A DNA stretch of 64,000 nt from Candidatus Saccharibacteria bacterium oral taxon 488 (GCA_010202465.1 CP047919.1:434001-498000), one strand, 5' to 3'; counted from the first letter of the stretch, positions 9,569-17,539 are shown. Program-made: numbers and translations. Notes: generated from the letters alone by a model not told the origin.

Positions 9569-9598
9569 ATTGTAGCAAACGCCAGGCAAAAGAGACAA
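9569..9598 (-). promoter_or_regulatory. Predicted promoter of the TrmH-family gene
   Basis: TTGTCT (9598-9593), 18 nt and TACAAT (9574-9569) on the reverse strand, with seven bases to the ATG at 9561. This is another near-leaderless arrangement. Confidence 0.55.
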
Positions 9599-9644
9599 AA
9601 ATCTTATCATCATGAGGAATGCGGTTCACACTCAAGCTTCCACA

Positions 9645-9923
9645 TTATCTCACAACAAACGACACCTCGATCACATCGCCGATGGTGATCTGCTCTTTCT
9701 GGCGGACTTTCGCGGGTAGCGCCAGAAACTGCGAGCCGTCACCCATTGGCAGTAGCGAGGTATGCCATGATGAGCTGCCAACCGTGGCTTCTACTGCCAC
9801 CAAACCTCTCTCTGCAAGCGGCTTGAGCTCGTCAGTGTATTCCTGAGGCGCGGCAACGTAATGCCAGCCGCCAGCTTGTGGAAATAAGCATACCTCGGCT
9901 GTAAATGCGTATGGTTTTGCCAC
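9645..9923 (-). CDS. DUF1905-type small protein
   Basis: A 92-residue soluble protein that reads as the DUF1905 beta-barrel domain: an aromatic start (YAFTAEVCLFPQAGGWHYVAAP), then SSWHTSLLPMGDGSQFLALPAKVR and a final QITIGDVIEVSF. The family's molecular role is not established; it often occurs alone or fused to YdeI-like domains. The start is a GTG at 9923 that sits only four bases behind TAAAAT, with no Shine-Dalgarno. Neighbours give no functional clue. Confidence 0.75.
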   Translation of the reverse strand: MAKPYAFTAEVCLFPQAGGWHYVAAPQEYTDELKPLAERGLVAVEATVGSSSWHTSLLPMGDGSQFLALPAKVRQKEQITIGDVIEVSFVVR

Positions 9924-10019
9924 GACTATTTTACCCCCCCTCTGCTGCGTTAACTACTGCGAACGTTTCATGGTCCTATCTTTTGTCTTTCCAATTCCAC
10001 CATTTTTATCCATATCAAC

Positions 10020-10367
10020 CTACTCCGACCAAACAGCAAGCTCATTGCCCGCCGGGTCTTGAAAATGAAAGCGTTTACCGCCAGGAAAATTAAATATCTC
10101 TTTGGTAATCGAAGCACCGGCTGTCTTCACCTTGTCGTAGACCGCCTGAATGTCAGTAACATAGATCACTGGAAGCGGAGCCGTTGCTGGATCCTCGGCA
10201 TTGATACCACTACCCACGCCGCTGTCGTTTGTGTCCGCATAGTCATCACCCCATTGTTGATATGACCAACCAAATACCTCGGTAAAGAAGTCTTTTACTG
10301 CGTTCAACTCCTCCACGCTCTTTGCTGGAAACTCTATGTAGTCGATATGGCTGTTCGCCTTACTCAT
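10020..10367 (-). CDS. VOC-family (glyoxalase/dioxygenase fold) protein
   Basis: A single 115-residue vicinal-oxygen-chelate unit with the paired beta-alpha-beta-beta-beta pattern: IDYIEFPAKSVEELNAVKDFFTEVFGW at the start, VIYVTDIQAVYDKVKTAGASI in the middle and FHFQDPAGNELAVW at the end. Candidate metal ligands are His8 and the Glu of GNELAVW. Proteins of this subgroup are mostly uncharacterised; some confer drug binding or detoxification, but nothing here decides that. The ATG is six bases behind an extended -10 and has no Shine-Dalgarno. Confidence 0.85.
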   Translation of the reverse strand: MSKANSHIDYIEFPAKSVEELNAVKDFFTEVFGWSYQQWGDDYADTNDSGVGSGINAEDPATAPLPVIYVTDIQAVYDKVKTAGASITKEIFNFPGGKRFHFQDPAGNELAVWSE

Positions 10368-10373
10368 ACGGTT

Positions 10374-10382
10374 ATTATATCA
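10374..10382 (-). promoter_or_regulatory. Extended -10 of the VOC gene, leaderless arrangement
   Basis: TGATATAAT on the reverse strand carries the TGn extension and a perfect TATAAT at 10379-10374. Six bases separate it from the ATG at 10367. It lies directly behind the tRNA-Leu terminator. Confidence 0.6.
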
Positions 10383-10384
10383 CA

Positions 10385-10408
10385 AGAAAAACCGCCCAAA
10401 TGAGCGGT
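10385..10408 (-). terminator. Intrinsic terminator of tRNA-Leu(CAG)
   Basis: ACCGCTC-ATTT-GGGCGGT on the reverse strand forms a 7-bp stem (one G-T pair) and is followed by TTTTTC. It ends the tRNA-Leu transcript before the VOC promoter. Confidence 0.75.
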
Positions 10409-10437
10409 GATTTTCTTGTAATGCAGTCGTCAATTCT

Positions 10438-10524
10438 TGGTGCGGATGAAAGGACTTGAACCTTCACGTACTTGCGTACACTAGCACCTGAAGCTAGCGC
10501 GTCTACCAATTCCGCCACATCCGC
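10438..10524 (-). tRNA. tRNA-Leu (anticodon CAG)
   Basis: An 87-nt class II tRNA with a long variable arm. The acceptor GCGGATG pairs with CATCCGC, followed by encoded A-CCA. The anticodon stem CTAGC/GCTAG encloses the loop TTCAGGT, giving anticodon CAG, which reads CUG. The T-loop TTCAAGT is normal. It has its own promoter and terminator. Confidence 0.95.
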
Positions 10525-10537
10525 GTGACTACCGAGT

Positions 10538-10566
10538 ATTATACACGACCGGCCGCTCCTCCGCAA
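10538..10566 (-). promoter_or_regulatory. Promoter of tRNA-Leu(CAG)
   Basis: TTGCGG (10566-10561), 17 nt and TATAAT (10543-10538) on the reverse strand, about 14 bp before the mature tRNA 5' end. Confidence 0.7.
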
Positions 10567-10584
10567 GGAGTTTGCCTAGCCGTT

Positions 10585-12189
10585 TCAGCCCACCAGCCGG
10601 CACCAAGCATTTAACTCTTCTGCCAGCTGCTTCATCGGCACAGCAGTCTTGATGCCTGGCGCGAGGATGCCTTTTGGATCAAAGATGTGCTTGATTTTTG
10701 CATACAGATCACGTTCCTCGGGCGTGAGTGTTGGCTGGACAAACGCGGCCTTGAGCCGACCCTCGCCACCAAAGCCCGCGAACGACCCTTCGTGACTGGC
10801 CACGATCCGCACCATGTCCGAGCAGAGTTTGAGGAGGCGCTGGCGGTCACTGACCTTTTTGCTCGAGAATACCGGATAGCTATTGACCATGCCAGTCGTC
10901 GCGTCGATAAATAGCGGCATGGCCACGCCGTATTCTTTCTCGAGTGCACGCATCGACTTGATAAAGCCGTCCAGCTGCACGCCCGGCAGCCACATCCCCG
11001 AGAATACCTGCGGCATGACACCGTGCTCATCGGCGGGATGCTCCGCCAGAGTCAGCACTGAATGCAGCGTAAACGCCTCTTTCATTTCTATGTTGCGTAG
11101 CTCGACCTTTGCTGCCGTACCACCACGAAGCGCGCGCAGTAACTTCTTGGCAGCCTTGCTACGCGCGCGGTCCGAAAACGCGTGAAAGAATGCCACCACC
11201 ACGCCACCGCGATAGCATTCTTTTGGCGCCCATGCTAGTTTTTTACCCTGGGCTGCCGCCCGCGAGAAGAGCCGCCCGTCGATCAGCTCGACTGTCGAGG
11301 CACCCGCTTGGAGCGCTGTGTCAACCGCCGCCTGCGCTGCATTCATTGAACTATAGGCCGCGCTCACCACGGCCAGTTCCGGGTGGATAAAGTCAGCCTT
11401 CATGATCAGCTCGCCGATGATACCGAGGCTGCCTTGAGCACCGACAAACAGCGGCGTGAGGTCGAACGAGCCGTCGCGCTGCCGCACCTGAGCAATACTC
11501 GAAAAGCCGGCCATTTCTGGCGCGCCAGCATCAATCCGAGCAATCAGCGCTTCATTATCCGTTATCAAATTATCCAGCTGCCGGTACAATTCGCCCTCAA
11601 ACGTTGCCAGGCCCTTTTTCTTGCTCAGCTCGCGCTTTGACAGCCGGCCGGTCTGCACGATATCGCCAGTTGATAAGACAACTTCCATCTGGTGAATCGA
11701 CTGGCTCAATAGACCATACGCCGAGGACAGCATGCCAGCCGCTTCAGTACTAATTGCGCCGCCAATCGTCCCGTCCTCACCCGTCAATGAAATTTCCGGC
11801 AAGCCCAAGCCCTTATGCGTTGACAGCACCGCTTGCGCCGCTCTGTGAGAAATACCCGACTGGAGGTGGATCAGCTGCTGCTTGGGGTCAATTCCGACAA
11901 CATTATGCATATGTGCCGACATGTCGATAGCGATACCACGCCCGATCGCTGCGCCCGTACTGTCCGTGCCGCATCCGCGCGCATACACCGGCAAGACGTG
12001 GCCCTTCTCCGCTAGCTGCGAACAAAACCGCAAAACCTTGCGCACATCACTCGTGTCCGCCACTCGTGCGATCAACTCCGGCCGGCGCGCCAGCACGCTC
12101 CCGTCCCGCTGCGCATCCGCCAAAGCACCGTCATGCGTCACCACTTCACCCGTCAGATGTTCATTCAAATACGTCGCAACCTTATTCAT
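10585..12189 (-). CDS. FAD-binding oxidoreductase (GlcD / D-lactate dehydrogenase type)
   Basis: A flavoenzyme of the PCMH/FAD_binding_4 superfamily, likely oxidising a 2-hydroxy acid. The FAD-binding domain shows VYARGCGTDSTGAAIGRGIAID (residues 67-88) and LTGEDGTIGGAISTEAAG (136-153). The C-terminal cap ends with FDPKGILAPGIKT, matching the FDPxGxxNPGK signature of the family. Length 534. No second FeS domain as in fused GlcD-GlcF proteins is present, and no partner lies nearby, so substrate and electron acceptor are unknown. AAGGGGGA precedes the ATG. Confidence 0.88.
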   Translation of the reverse strand: MNKVATYLNEHLTGEVVTHDGALADAQRDGSVLARRPELIARVADTSDVRKVLRFCSQLAEKGHVLPVYARGCGTDSTGAAIGRGIAIDMSAHMHNVVGIDPKQQLIHLQSGISHRAAQAVLSTHKGLGLPEISLTGEDGTIGGAISTEAAGMLSSAYGLLSQSIHQMEVVLSTGDIVQTGRLSKRELSKKKGLATFEGELYRQLDNLITDNEALIARIDAGAPEMAGFSSIAQVRQRDGSFDLTPLFVGAQGSLGIIGELIMKADFIHPELAVVSAAYSSMNAAQAAVDTALQAGASTVELIDGRLFSRAAAQGKKLAWAPKECYRGGVVVAFFHAFSDRARSKAAKKLLRALRGGTAAKVELRNIEMKEAFTLHSVLTLAEHPADEHGVMPQVFSGMWLPGVQLDGFIKSMRALEKEYGVAMPLFIDATTGMVNSYPVFSSKKVSDRQRLLKLCSDMVRIVASHEGSFAGFGGEGRLKAAFVQPTLTPEERDLYAKIKHIFDPKGILAPGIKTAVPMKQLAEELNAWCRLVG

Positions 12190-12213
12190 AGTCCCCCTTT
12201 TTCTGTTAGTTTC

Positions 12214-12242
12214 ATGATAGCACGGTCGAGGTGGGGCGTAAA
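12214..12242 (-). promoter_or_regulatory. Predicted promoter of the FAD oxidase gene
   Basis: TTTACG (12242-12237), 17 nt and TATCAT (12219-12214) with a TGC extension on the reverse strand. It is divergent from, and nearly abuts, the tRNA-Leu(UAG) promoter. Confidence 0.5.
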
Positions 12243-12247
12243 GTGTA

Positions 12248-12276
12248 TTGCTTGAGTGCAGCGGGTTGTGTATAAT
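12248..12276 (+). promoter_or_regulatory. Promoter of the tRNA-Leu(UAG)/tRNA-Val pair
   Basis: TTGCTT (12248-12253), a 17-nt spacer and a perfect TATAAT (12271-12276). Transcription would start about 45 bp before the first tRNA. Confidence 0.7.
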
Positions 12277-12328
12277 TGAGGGGTAGATGCGCCTGAAAGT
12301 ACCGTGCGCGTCTTTGACAGTTAGCTAT

Positions 12329-12413
12329 GCGGATGTGGTGGAATTGGTAGACACGCATGCCTTAGGAGCATGTGCCTCACGGCGTGAAGGTTCAAGTCCT
12401 TTCATCCGCACCA
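12329..12413 (+). tRNA. tRNA-Leu (anticodon UAG)
   Basis: An 85-nt class II tRNA. The acceptor GCGGATG/CATCCGC is the same as in tRNA-Leu(CAG) at 10438. The anticodon stem CATGC/GCATG holds the loop CTTAGGA, so the anticodon is TAG in DNA (UAG), reading CUA and, with wobble, other CUN codons. CCA is encoded. Confidence 0.95.
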
Positions 12414-12427
12414 AGGTTTTATTTCAT

Positions 12428-12504
12428 GGGAGATTAGCTCAGTTGGCTAGAGCGCACGATTCACATTCGTGAGGTCACAGGTTCGAGCCCTGTATTTCCC
12501 ACCA
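12428..12504 (+). tRNA. tRNA-Val (anticodon CAC)
   Basis: A 77-nt tRNA 14 bp after tRNA-Leu(UAG), so probably on the same transcript. Acceptor GGGAGAT pairs with ATTTCCC (one G-T pair). The anticodon stem CACGA/TCGTG encloses TTCACAT, giving CAC, which reads GUG. T-loop TTCGAGC is normal and CCA is encoded. Confidence 0.95.
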
Positions 12505-12526
12505 GTTAATATTGATATGAATAAAT

Positions 12527-13063
12527 ATGGAATCTTTCTACGTTACATCGACCCATCTTGACATAGAAATGGAAACCGAACCTCATCCATCTGGTTTGGT
12601 TATATTTTCACGAAAGCTATCGCCCGACGGAGAGCCAATAGGACACATAATAGTGTCTCCTGAAAACCATCACACGGATATATACTGTAAGTATCTTGAG
12701 GAAAACGAGCCGCTACTATCAGAGCGTAAAAGATGGGGGGTGAGTATCGCGCAAGACTCTAGCCGAGACAATGTAGCTCCAAACTATTTCACGCGAGTAG
12801 AGCCCGCCTATGGAATATGCATACCCTCATCCGACAATATACCTGATTGCCCCGCCCTGCTAATAGCCGAAACAAGGAACAGAAGAGTATCGGAATTAGT
12901 CCATCAAAGACTAGGTATAGATCCAATACTAGTTAAAATGGCGACTCAAGCGCTAGGAATAGTGATGGAGGATTCAGATATTCTACATAGTGCTGACGAC
13001 AAAACCAGATTAATACATTTTTCCAAAGATCAGCTTAATGAACAATCTGTGACCATCTATTAA
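12527..13063 (+). CDS. Unknown soluble protein after tRNA-Val
   Basis: A 178-residue acidic protein without membrane segments or any motif I recognise. The middle holds VEPAYGICIPSSDNIPDCPALLIAETRNRRVSE and a helical tail. It begins 22 bp after tRNA-Val with no Shine-Dalgarno and no clear promoter of its own, so it may be read through from the tRNA promoter. Base use is more AT-rich than the housekeeping genes around it, consistent with the accessory character of the patch from here to typA. Coding is supported by length and amino-acid composition only. Confidence 0.6.
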   Translation: MESFYVTSTHLDIEMETEPHPSGLVIFSRKLSPDGEPIGHIIVSPENHHTDIYCKYLEENEPLLSERKRWGVSIAQDSSRDNVAPNYFTRVEPAYGICIPSSDNIPDCPALLIAETRNRRVSELVHQRLGIDPILVKMATQALGIVMEDSDILHSADDKTRLIHFSKDQLNEQSVTIY

Positions 13064-13158
13064 AGACCCTATGGTCAAAACTAGCTATTAAATACAATCC
13101 CCCCTACTCTTTTTATTTTCTTTCACTCATGGTAAATTTATTTTATATTTAAGGGGAG

Positions 13159-13183
13159 GGTCTGCGATTAACATCAGACCATA
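13159..13183 (+). repeat. Direct repeat, left copy (matches typA leader)
   Basis: This 25-bp stretch is identical to 15686-15710, the leader just before typA. It contains the inverted repeat GGTCTG...CAGACC with a 10-nt loop. The two copies are 2,527 bp apart in the same orientation and bracket an AT-rich patch of unknown genes. Confidence 0.85.
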
Positions 13184-13200
13184 GTCGCGTACATTTCGCG
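13184..13200 (+). pseudogene. Scrap of typA coding sequence joined to a typA leader copy
   Basis: The 18 bases 13183-13200 match typA codons at 15804-15821 with a single mismatch (C to T). They follow the leader repeat directly, so relative to typA about 93 bp is deleted between leader and match. Together the exact 25-bp repeat and this match look like the remains of a typA 5' end. No open frame is left. Confidence 0.55.
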
Positions 13201-13415
13201 CATTGAATTCTATTAACTACACTCATGATCAGCCTAGTGCGAGCTTCGCCATAGATACCCGAGTCCGTTCAGCACGTGTACTCTCCGTGGGTCGGCTTAT
13301 CTGATAAGTACACATCCCCCCCCTCAGAGAGGGTCATCCCCGCATAGTCATATGATATCATCTCTGCGGAGTAGGTCAAATCCAGCTCATCCTACTAATT
13401 TTTGAATACCTGTGC
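13201..13415. other. Non-coding stretch with several hairpins, no gene seen
   Basis: I see no open frame here. It holds a GTGTACT...AGTACAC inverted repeat around 13278-13313, CCCTC-aga-GAGGG near 13320, and CCGCA...TGCGG around 13338-13368. A structured RNA is possible, but no known family is recognised and no terminator closes it. Confidence 0.3.
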
Positions 13416-13431
13416 TATATTAAGAAGCAGC

Positions 13432-13887
13432 ATGAAAGAACAATGGCGTTCATCACCCCAACCACGAGAGCAAGAGCCACCAGCAGCTCAGCAGTCAGAG
13501 GCCATACCTGGCGTAGATGCAGCTCCGGGGGAAATATCTCGCAAGGAAACAGTGTGCGAGGGATGCGGACGGCCATATGGACGCACGAGAGAACTTGGGG
13601 AAATAGCGACAAAAGGGATGGAAGGAATGGCTAAAAAAGGCGGTAGACACCCCAAAGAATACAGCGAGCATAGATCGCCTGATATGCAAGATGATTCATC
13701 GTATGACTTGACTCGTCCGTTTAATATTCCTCCGGAAAAACCAGGATGGCATTCGGCAGAAACTGTCGAAGCAGAGCACAGGGCGTATATGCGGGGCAAA
13801 GACGGTATATTCATGGCCAATATGAGGCAATGTATAATTGCCGGATTGCTTGATGTTGGCTATGATTACGAGTTACATGCTAGGTAA
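13432..13887 (+). CDS. Unknown protein with a CxxC motif
   Basis: A 151-residue hydrophilic protein. Residues 1-40 are a Pro/Gln/Glu-rich, probably disordered region; then CEGCGRPYGR (about residues 44-53) gives a single CxxC pair that could be half of a zinc site; the C-terminal part ends MRQCIIAGLLDVGYDYELHAR. I start it at the ATG at 13432, which is ten bases behind an extended -10 (TGCTATATT, 13413-13421), rather than at the TTG at 13402. No function can be named. It lies inside the direct-repeat-bounded patch. Confidence 0.55.
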   Translation: MKEQWRSSPQPREQEPPAAQQSEAIPGVDAAPGEISRKETVCEGCGRPYGRTRELGEIATKGMEGMAKKGGRHPKEYSEHRSPDMQDDSSYDLTRPFNIPPEKPGWHSAETVEAEHRAYMRGKDGIFMANMRQCIIAGLLDVGYDYELHAR

Positions 13888-13898
13888 GAGCATCGTGT

Positions 13899-14215
13899 TC
13901 ATGAACGACACAGTAACAGGTAGTCGTAGCACCATGTCACCACAAACTGACCAAATCCCGCCGCGAGCATAGTATCAGTTACATCCAACACCGCCTTTGG
14001 CATGAGCTGGGGAACGAGGTATCCTGCACTGCCGTACACTCTGATCCTTTGGGTATCACCTACCACGATTGATATTTCAAGAGCATAGCCTTGGTATTAG
14101 TAATATTTACTGCGGTATTGATAGCTCGCTCTTCAAGCCATACCACGTCTGTCGGCAAAACCTCCTTCTCTATCTCCACCGCGAAATTAACTTTAGCCTG
14201 GCCAATATTGTTAGT
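13899..14215 (-). pseudogene. Frameshifted, 5'-truncated gene remnant
   Basis: Right after the stop of the membrane-protein gene the reverse strand reads QAKVNFAVEIEKEVLP and VVWLEERAINTAVNITN, and then stops at 14062-14060. From about 14085 the next frame continues with EISIVVGDTQRIRVYG and PKAVLDVTDTMLAAGFGQF to a stop at 13899. The two pieces read like one soluble domain broken by a frameshift. There is no start codon and no homologue that I recognise. It fits decay inside an accessory patch. Confidence 0.4.
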
Positions 14216-15106
14216 TTAAATTTTTATAGATGATTCATAGTTAACACGATCCTCTAGGATCCTTATAAAATCCTTTATAAAATGAGTGAATTGATTAATA
14301 AAGTTACATATCGTGATCCATACCATAAGCTCTATAATCAGCGGTGTATGCTTAAAATATACAGGTATACCTACAGTGGTTGTTAATCCAAATATATCTA
14401 TATCTACTTTATCGGGTATGGCGATAACTGATAGCACAAAAGCAGCAATGAACATACAGGACCAATACTTAACTAATGGCTTAGCCTTCGTTATACTTGA
14501 GGCAAATGATGGTTTCATTATTGGAATATCCTGCATTTTTAGGCTCATGCCTTTTTCGTCACTAGGTAAATACTTATCAACGATTTCATGTGTAATCGCA
14601 TAATAGCGAAGAGTATCGTCTATCTTTAAGTATTTATCGTATTGCATAAATTGATATGTAAGTCTATCTGGATGATACTTACGTATGATATTATCAACCT
14701 CTTTATCCGCACACTCACCATTCTCTATAAATATGCCAAGATACGTAGTAATTAGATCTCGATTGGTAGGCGAGGCTTTGATATCGCGTATCATTTCTTG
14801 CTTGTCAATCAGATAAGATAACTTATTAAGTACTGAATTGTTGTTTTTCAACCTATTGTCAATGTGATGTTTATCCTCTTTTTCTGCAGATATGGCAAAT
14901 AGAATACTGGTAATTAAAACTCCACCCAAACAGAGCTCGGAAGACTGTAGTATTATGCCTATATATGAATCATTCTTAACGGTTAAAAAGCCGCCACATT
15001 TAAATAAGATAAAGCAGCCCACCACGAGAAGGTGCTTTTTTCTAAGATGCTCTCTCAGGAGAGGCTTTAGTTTCTTATATAGCAATTTGCTACACTTCAT
15101 ACCCAA
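14216..15106 (-). CDS. Four-helix membrane protein of unknown function
   Basis: A 296-residue protein with predicted membrane segments near residues 28-45, 55-73, 212-229 and 253-272. Between the second and third there is a roughly 135-residue charged cytoplasmic domain, including DNRLKNNNSVLNKLSYLIDK. A basic N terminus (KKLKPLLREHLRKKH) suggests the N-in topology. The sequence is much more AT-rich (many Ile, Asn, Lys, Tyr) than neighbouring genes, a sign of foreign origin. No Shine-Dalgarno is obvious. It occupies most of the patch between the two copies of the typA leader repeat. I do not recognise the family. Confidence 0.65.
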   Translation of the reverse strand: MGMKCSKLLYKKLKPLLREHLRKKHLLVVGCFILFKCGGFLTVKNDSYIGIILQSSELCLGGVLITSILFAISAEKEDKHHIDNRLKNNNSVLNKLSYLIDKQEMIRDIKASPTNRDLITTYLGIFIENGECADKEVDNIIRKYHPDRLTYQFMQYDKYLKIDDTLRYYAITHEIVDKYLPSDEKGMSLKMQDIPIMKPSFASSITKAKPLVKYWSCMFIAAFVLSVIAIPDKVDIDIFGLTTTVGIPVYFKHTPLIIELMVWITICNFINQFTHFIKDFIRILEDRVNYESSIKI

Positions 15107-15269
15107 TAAGTTGTCTCCAGTCTACCCACTATGTTAGCACAGTTTATAATTATTCAAACACTAGGCTTACCCATCCCAACAGGAAAGGAGTACCTTATGT
15201 GGTGTGGTCGATAATTTGTATTGTGTTATGCTAAAAGATAGAAAACACTCTGCCCCCACAAAGAAAGGA

Positions 15270-15298
15270 TTGTTTTATATACTCGAGTGTTGCATAAT
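15270..15298 (+). promoter_or_regulatory. Predicted promoter of the 15326 gene
   Basis: TTGTTT (15270-15275), 17 nt and CATAAT (15293-15298). The expected start near 15305 leaves a 20-nt leader containing GAGGAGG. Confidence 0.55.
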
Positions 15299-15325
15299 AG
15301 TTGTGCAATTAATCGAGGAGGCGAT

Positions 15326-15565
15326 GTGAAAAAAGGTAACCTAAGAGCAGAGGCTGCGCCCAAGACTCATACACTAAAGTCAATTGAGGACATTGATCCC
15401 GTGGATCGTCCCGCTGAAATGAATAGGCTCGCAAAATTAATAGAGGAGGAGCTTGAGAAAGATCCGAGCATTCCTCGTGCTTTGGGTGAAGTCGCTTCCC
15501 GTGAGGGCGTCGATCGCGAGACGATTTTACTAGGATATCGATACTTAACACAAAAGTCCGAATAG
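15326..15565 (+). CDS. Small unknown helical protein
   Basis: A 79-residue charged protein that begins KKGNLRAEAAPK and continues with two predicted helices, MNRLAKLIEEELEKDPS and ALGEVASREGVDRETILLGYRYL; the second could be a small helix-turn-helix. I chose the GTG at 15326 because GAGGAGG lies four bases upstream and a promoter fits before it. The longer frame from 15287 would start inside the promoter. It sits in the accessory patch just before typA, with no recognised family. Confidence 0.6.
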   Translation: MKKGNLRAEAAPKTHTLKSIEDIDPVDRPAEMNRLAKLIEEELEKDPSIPRALGEVASREGVDRETILLGYRYLTQKSE

Positions 15566-15664
15566 AGTATAATTCGTCACCACTTATTCCATTACCTTAA
15601 ATTTTAATAGCTGCACGCTCAATTATATGCGCTTTTAGTCTTGTGTCATGAGGTCACAAAATTA

Positions 15665-15673
15665 TGCTATAAT
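15665..15673 (+). promoter_or_regulatory. Extended -10 promoter of typA
   Basis: TGCTATAAT (TATAAT at 15668-15673) with the TGn extension and no good -35. Transcription from about 15680 gives a roughly 36-nt leader with AGAGGAAGG followed by the hairpin repeat. Confidence 0.6.
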
Positions 15674-15685
15674 GGCGTAGAGGAA

Positions 15686-15710
15686 GGTCTGCGATTAACA
15701 TCAGACCATA
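15686..15710 (+). repeat. Direct repeat, right copy (typA leader hairpin)
   Basis: Identical over 25 bp to 13159-13183. In the typA mRNA it forms GGTCTG/CAGACC with a 10-nt loop between the purine-rich Shine-Dalgarno at 15681-15687 and the ATG at 15716. Folding would bring the ribosome site to a workable distance from the start codon. Confidence 0.8.
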
Positions 15711-15715
15711 TTTTT

Positions 15716-17539
15716 ATGAAGGACGCTAGCAAGATTCGAAATACTGCCATTATTGCCCACGTCGATCACGGCAAGACGACCATGGTTGATGGGCTGCTCA
15801 AACAGTCGCGCACATTTCGCGACAACCAGGCCGAGATGAGCCAGGAATTGATCATGGATTCGGGCGATCAGGAGCACGAACGCGGTATCACCATCACCGC
15901 CAAACAGACCTCGATTTTTTACGGCGATTATAAAATCAACATCATCGACACGCCGGGGCACGCTGATTTTTCCGGCGAAGTCGAGCGAACGCTGCAGATG
16001 GCGGACGGCGTGCTGCTGATCGTCGATGCGCAAGAAGGACCGATGCCGCAGACAAAGTTTGTGCTGAGCAAGGCGCTGGAACTGGGGCTGAAACCGGTGG
16101 TGATTATCAATAAAATTGACAAGCCTGCCCGGCGAATTGCCGAGGTTGAAGATGAACTGAGCGATCTGTTTTTGGAGCTAGCGACCGACGACAGTCAACT
16201 GCATTATCCAATTTATTATGCCGTTGGGCGCGATGGCAAGGCGTGGCGGGAGATTCCTACCAACCCGAGCGACAACGCTGATCTCACACCGATTTTTGAG
16301 GCGATTATCAACGATATCCCGGCACCGAGCGTCACGGCTGATGGTGGGTTTCAGATGTTGGTAACTAGTTTGCAGTACGACACATTCCAAGGCAAATATG
16401 CCATCGGGCGGATTGCTCGCGGGTCGGTCAAGCGCGGCCTGGCGGTTAGCTTGCTGAAACACGGCGAAGTGTCAGGTTCAGCGCGAATTGAGAAAGTTTT
16501 TGGTTACCGCGGGCTGAACCGCGAAGAGCTTGACGAGGCGTTTGCTGGCGACATCGTGGCGCTGGTTGGCGTAGCTGAAGCGCATATTGGCGATACGATT
16601 GCCGACAAAGAACAGCCGGAAGCCTTGCCAGCGATTGCCATCGAAGCACCAACGCTGAGCATGTACCTCGGCCCAAACACTAGCCCGATGAAAGGGCGCG
16701 AGGGAGAATTTACCACGTCGCGGCAAATTGGCGACCGATTGCGGCGAGAGCTGGAGACCAACGTGGCGCTGCGCGTTGAAGAAAACGGCATCGGCTTTAC
16801 GGTATCTGGCCGCGGTGAGCTGCACCTCAGCGTCTTGATCGAGACTATGCGGCGCGAAGGCTTTGAGTTCGAAGTCGGCCGCCCGCAAGTGGTCACCATT
16901 ACTGAAGACGGTGTCGAAAAAGAGCCGATTGAGGAACTACAAATCGAAATTAGCAGCGAATTCATCGGCGCGATCAGCCAAGAACTCGGTGCCCGCCACG
17001 CTGAAATGAAGTCGCAAGAAACCACCGCCAGCGGCGCTACCCGCATCACCTACGTGCTGCCGACCAGGGCGTTGATCGGTCTACGCAACGTACTCTTGAC
17101 CGCCACCAAAGGCACAGTGATTATGAATTCCCTGCCGTATGGCTATCAACCGCTGGGCGGTAAATTGCCAAAGACCCGCGGCGGCGTGCTCATCGCCTTT
17201 GAAGCCGGTACGACGACGCCGTATGCACTGCAAGCGGCTGAGGCGCGCGGCGAACTCTTGATTGGACCTGGCACGGAAGTCTACGCTGGGATGATTGTCG
17301 GCATCTACAACCGCCAAGAAGACATTGAAATTAACGTTTGTAAAGCCAAGCACCTGACCAACATGCGCTCCAAATCGTCCGACGGCACGGTACAGCTGAC
17401 ACCATTCACGCAGTTCAGCCTGGAGCAATGCATCGACTTCATCGAGGACGACGAGCTACTGGAGGTGACGCCAAAATCCTTGCGCCTGCGTAAACGTTAC
17501 CTCGACGCTAATGAGCGAAAGCGCGCCGCCAAGCGGTAG
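15716..17539 (+). CDS. typA: Translational GTPase BipA/TypA
   Basis: An EF-G-like GTPase that acts on ribosomes, mainly under stress and in 50S assembly. G1 is [11 protein letters not shown] at residues 12-22, then RGITITAK (G2), [12 protein letters not shown] (G3), NKIDKP (G4), followed by the EF-G-like domains and the BipA C-terminal domain with [14 protein letters not shown] and [13 protein letters not shown]. Length 607 is standard. I start at the ATG at 15716 ([15 protein letters not shown]); the longer frame from 15641 would run through the promoter and leader. Translation is probably shaped by the leader hairpin. Confidence 0.96.
   Translation: MKDASKIRNTAIIAHVDHGKTTMVDGLLKQSRTFRDNQAEMSQELIMDSGDQEHERGITITAKQTSIFYGDYKINIIDTPGHADFSGEVERTLQMADGVLLIVDAQEGPMPQTKFVLSKALELGLKPVVIINKIDKPARRIAEVEDELSDLFLELATDDSQLHYPIYYAVGRDGKAWREIPTNPSDNADLTPIFEAIINDIPAPSVTADGGFQMLVTSLQYDTFQGKYAIGRIARGSVKRGLAVSLLKHGEVSGSARIEKVFGYRGLNREELDEAFAGDIVALVGVAEAHIGDTIADKEQPEALPAIAIEAPTLSMYLGPNTSPMKGREGEFTTSRQIGDRLRRELETNVALRVEENGIGFTVSGRGELHLSVLIETMRREGFEFEVGRPQVVTITEDGVEKEPIEELQIEISSEFIGAISQELGARHAEMKSQETTASGATRITYVLPTRALIGLRNVLLTATKGTVIMNSLPYGYQPLGGKLPKTRGGVLIAFEAGTTTPYALQAAEARGELLIGPGTEVYAGMIVGIYNRQEDIEINVCKAKHLTNMRSKSSDGTVQLTPFTQFSLEQCIDFIEDDELLEVTPKSLRLRKRYLDANERKRAAKR

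Noticed and set aside
15197..15214. A five-codon frame (MWCGR) behind AAAGGAG, possible leader peptide
   Set aside because: No terminator/antiterminator pair or biosynthetic gene follows; the next gene has its own promoter.
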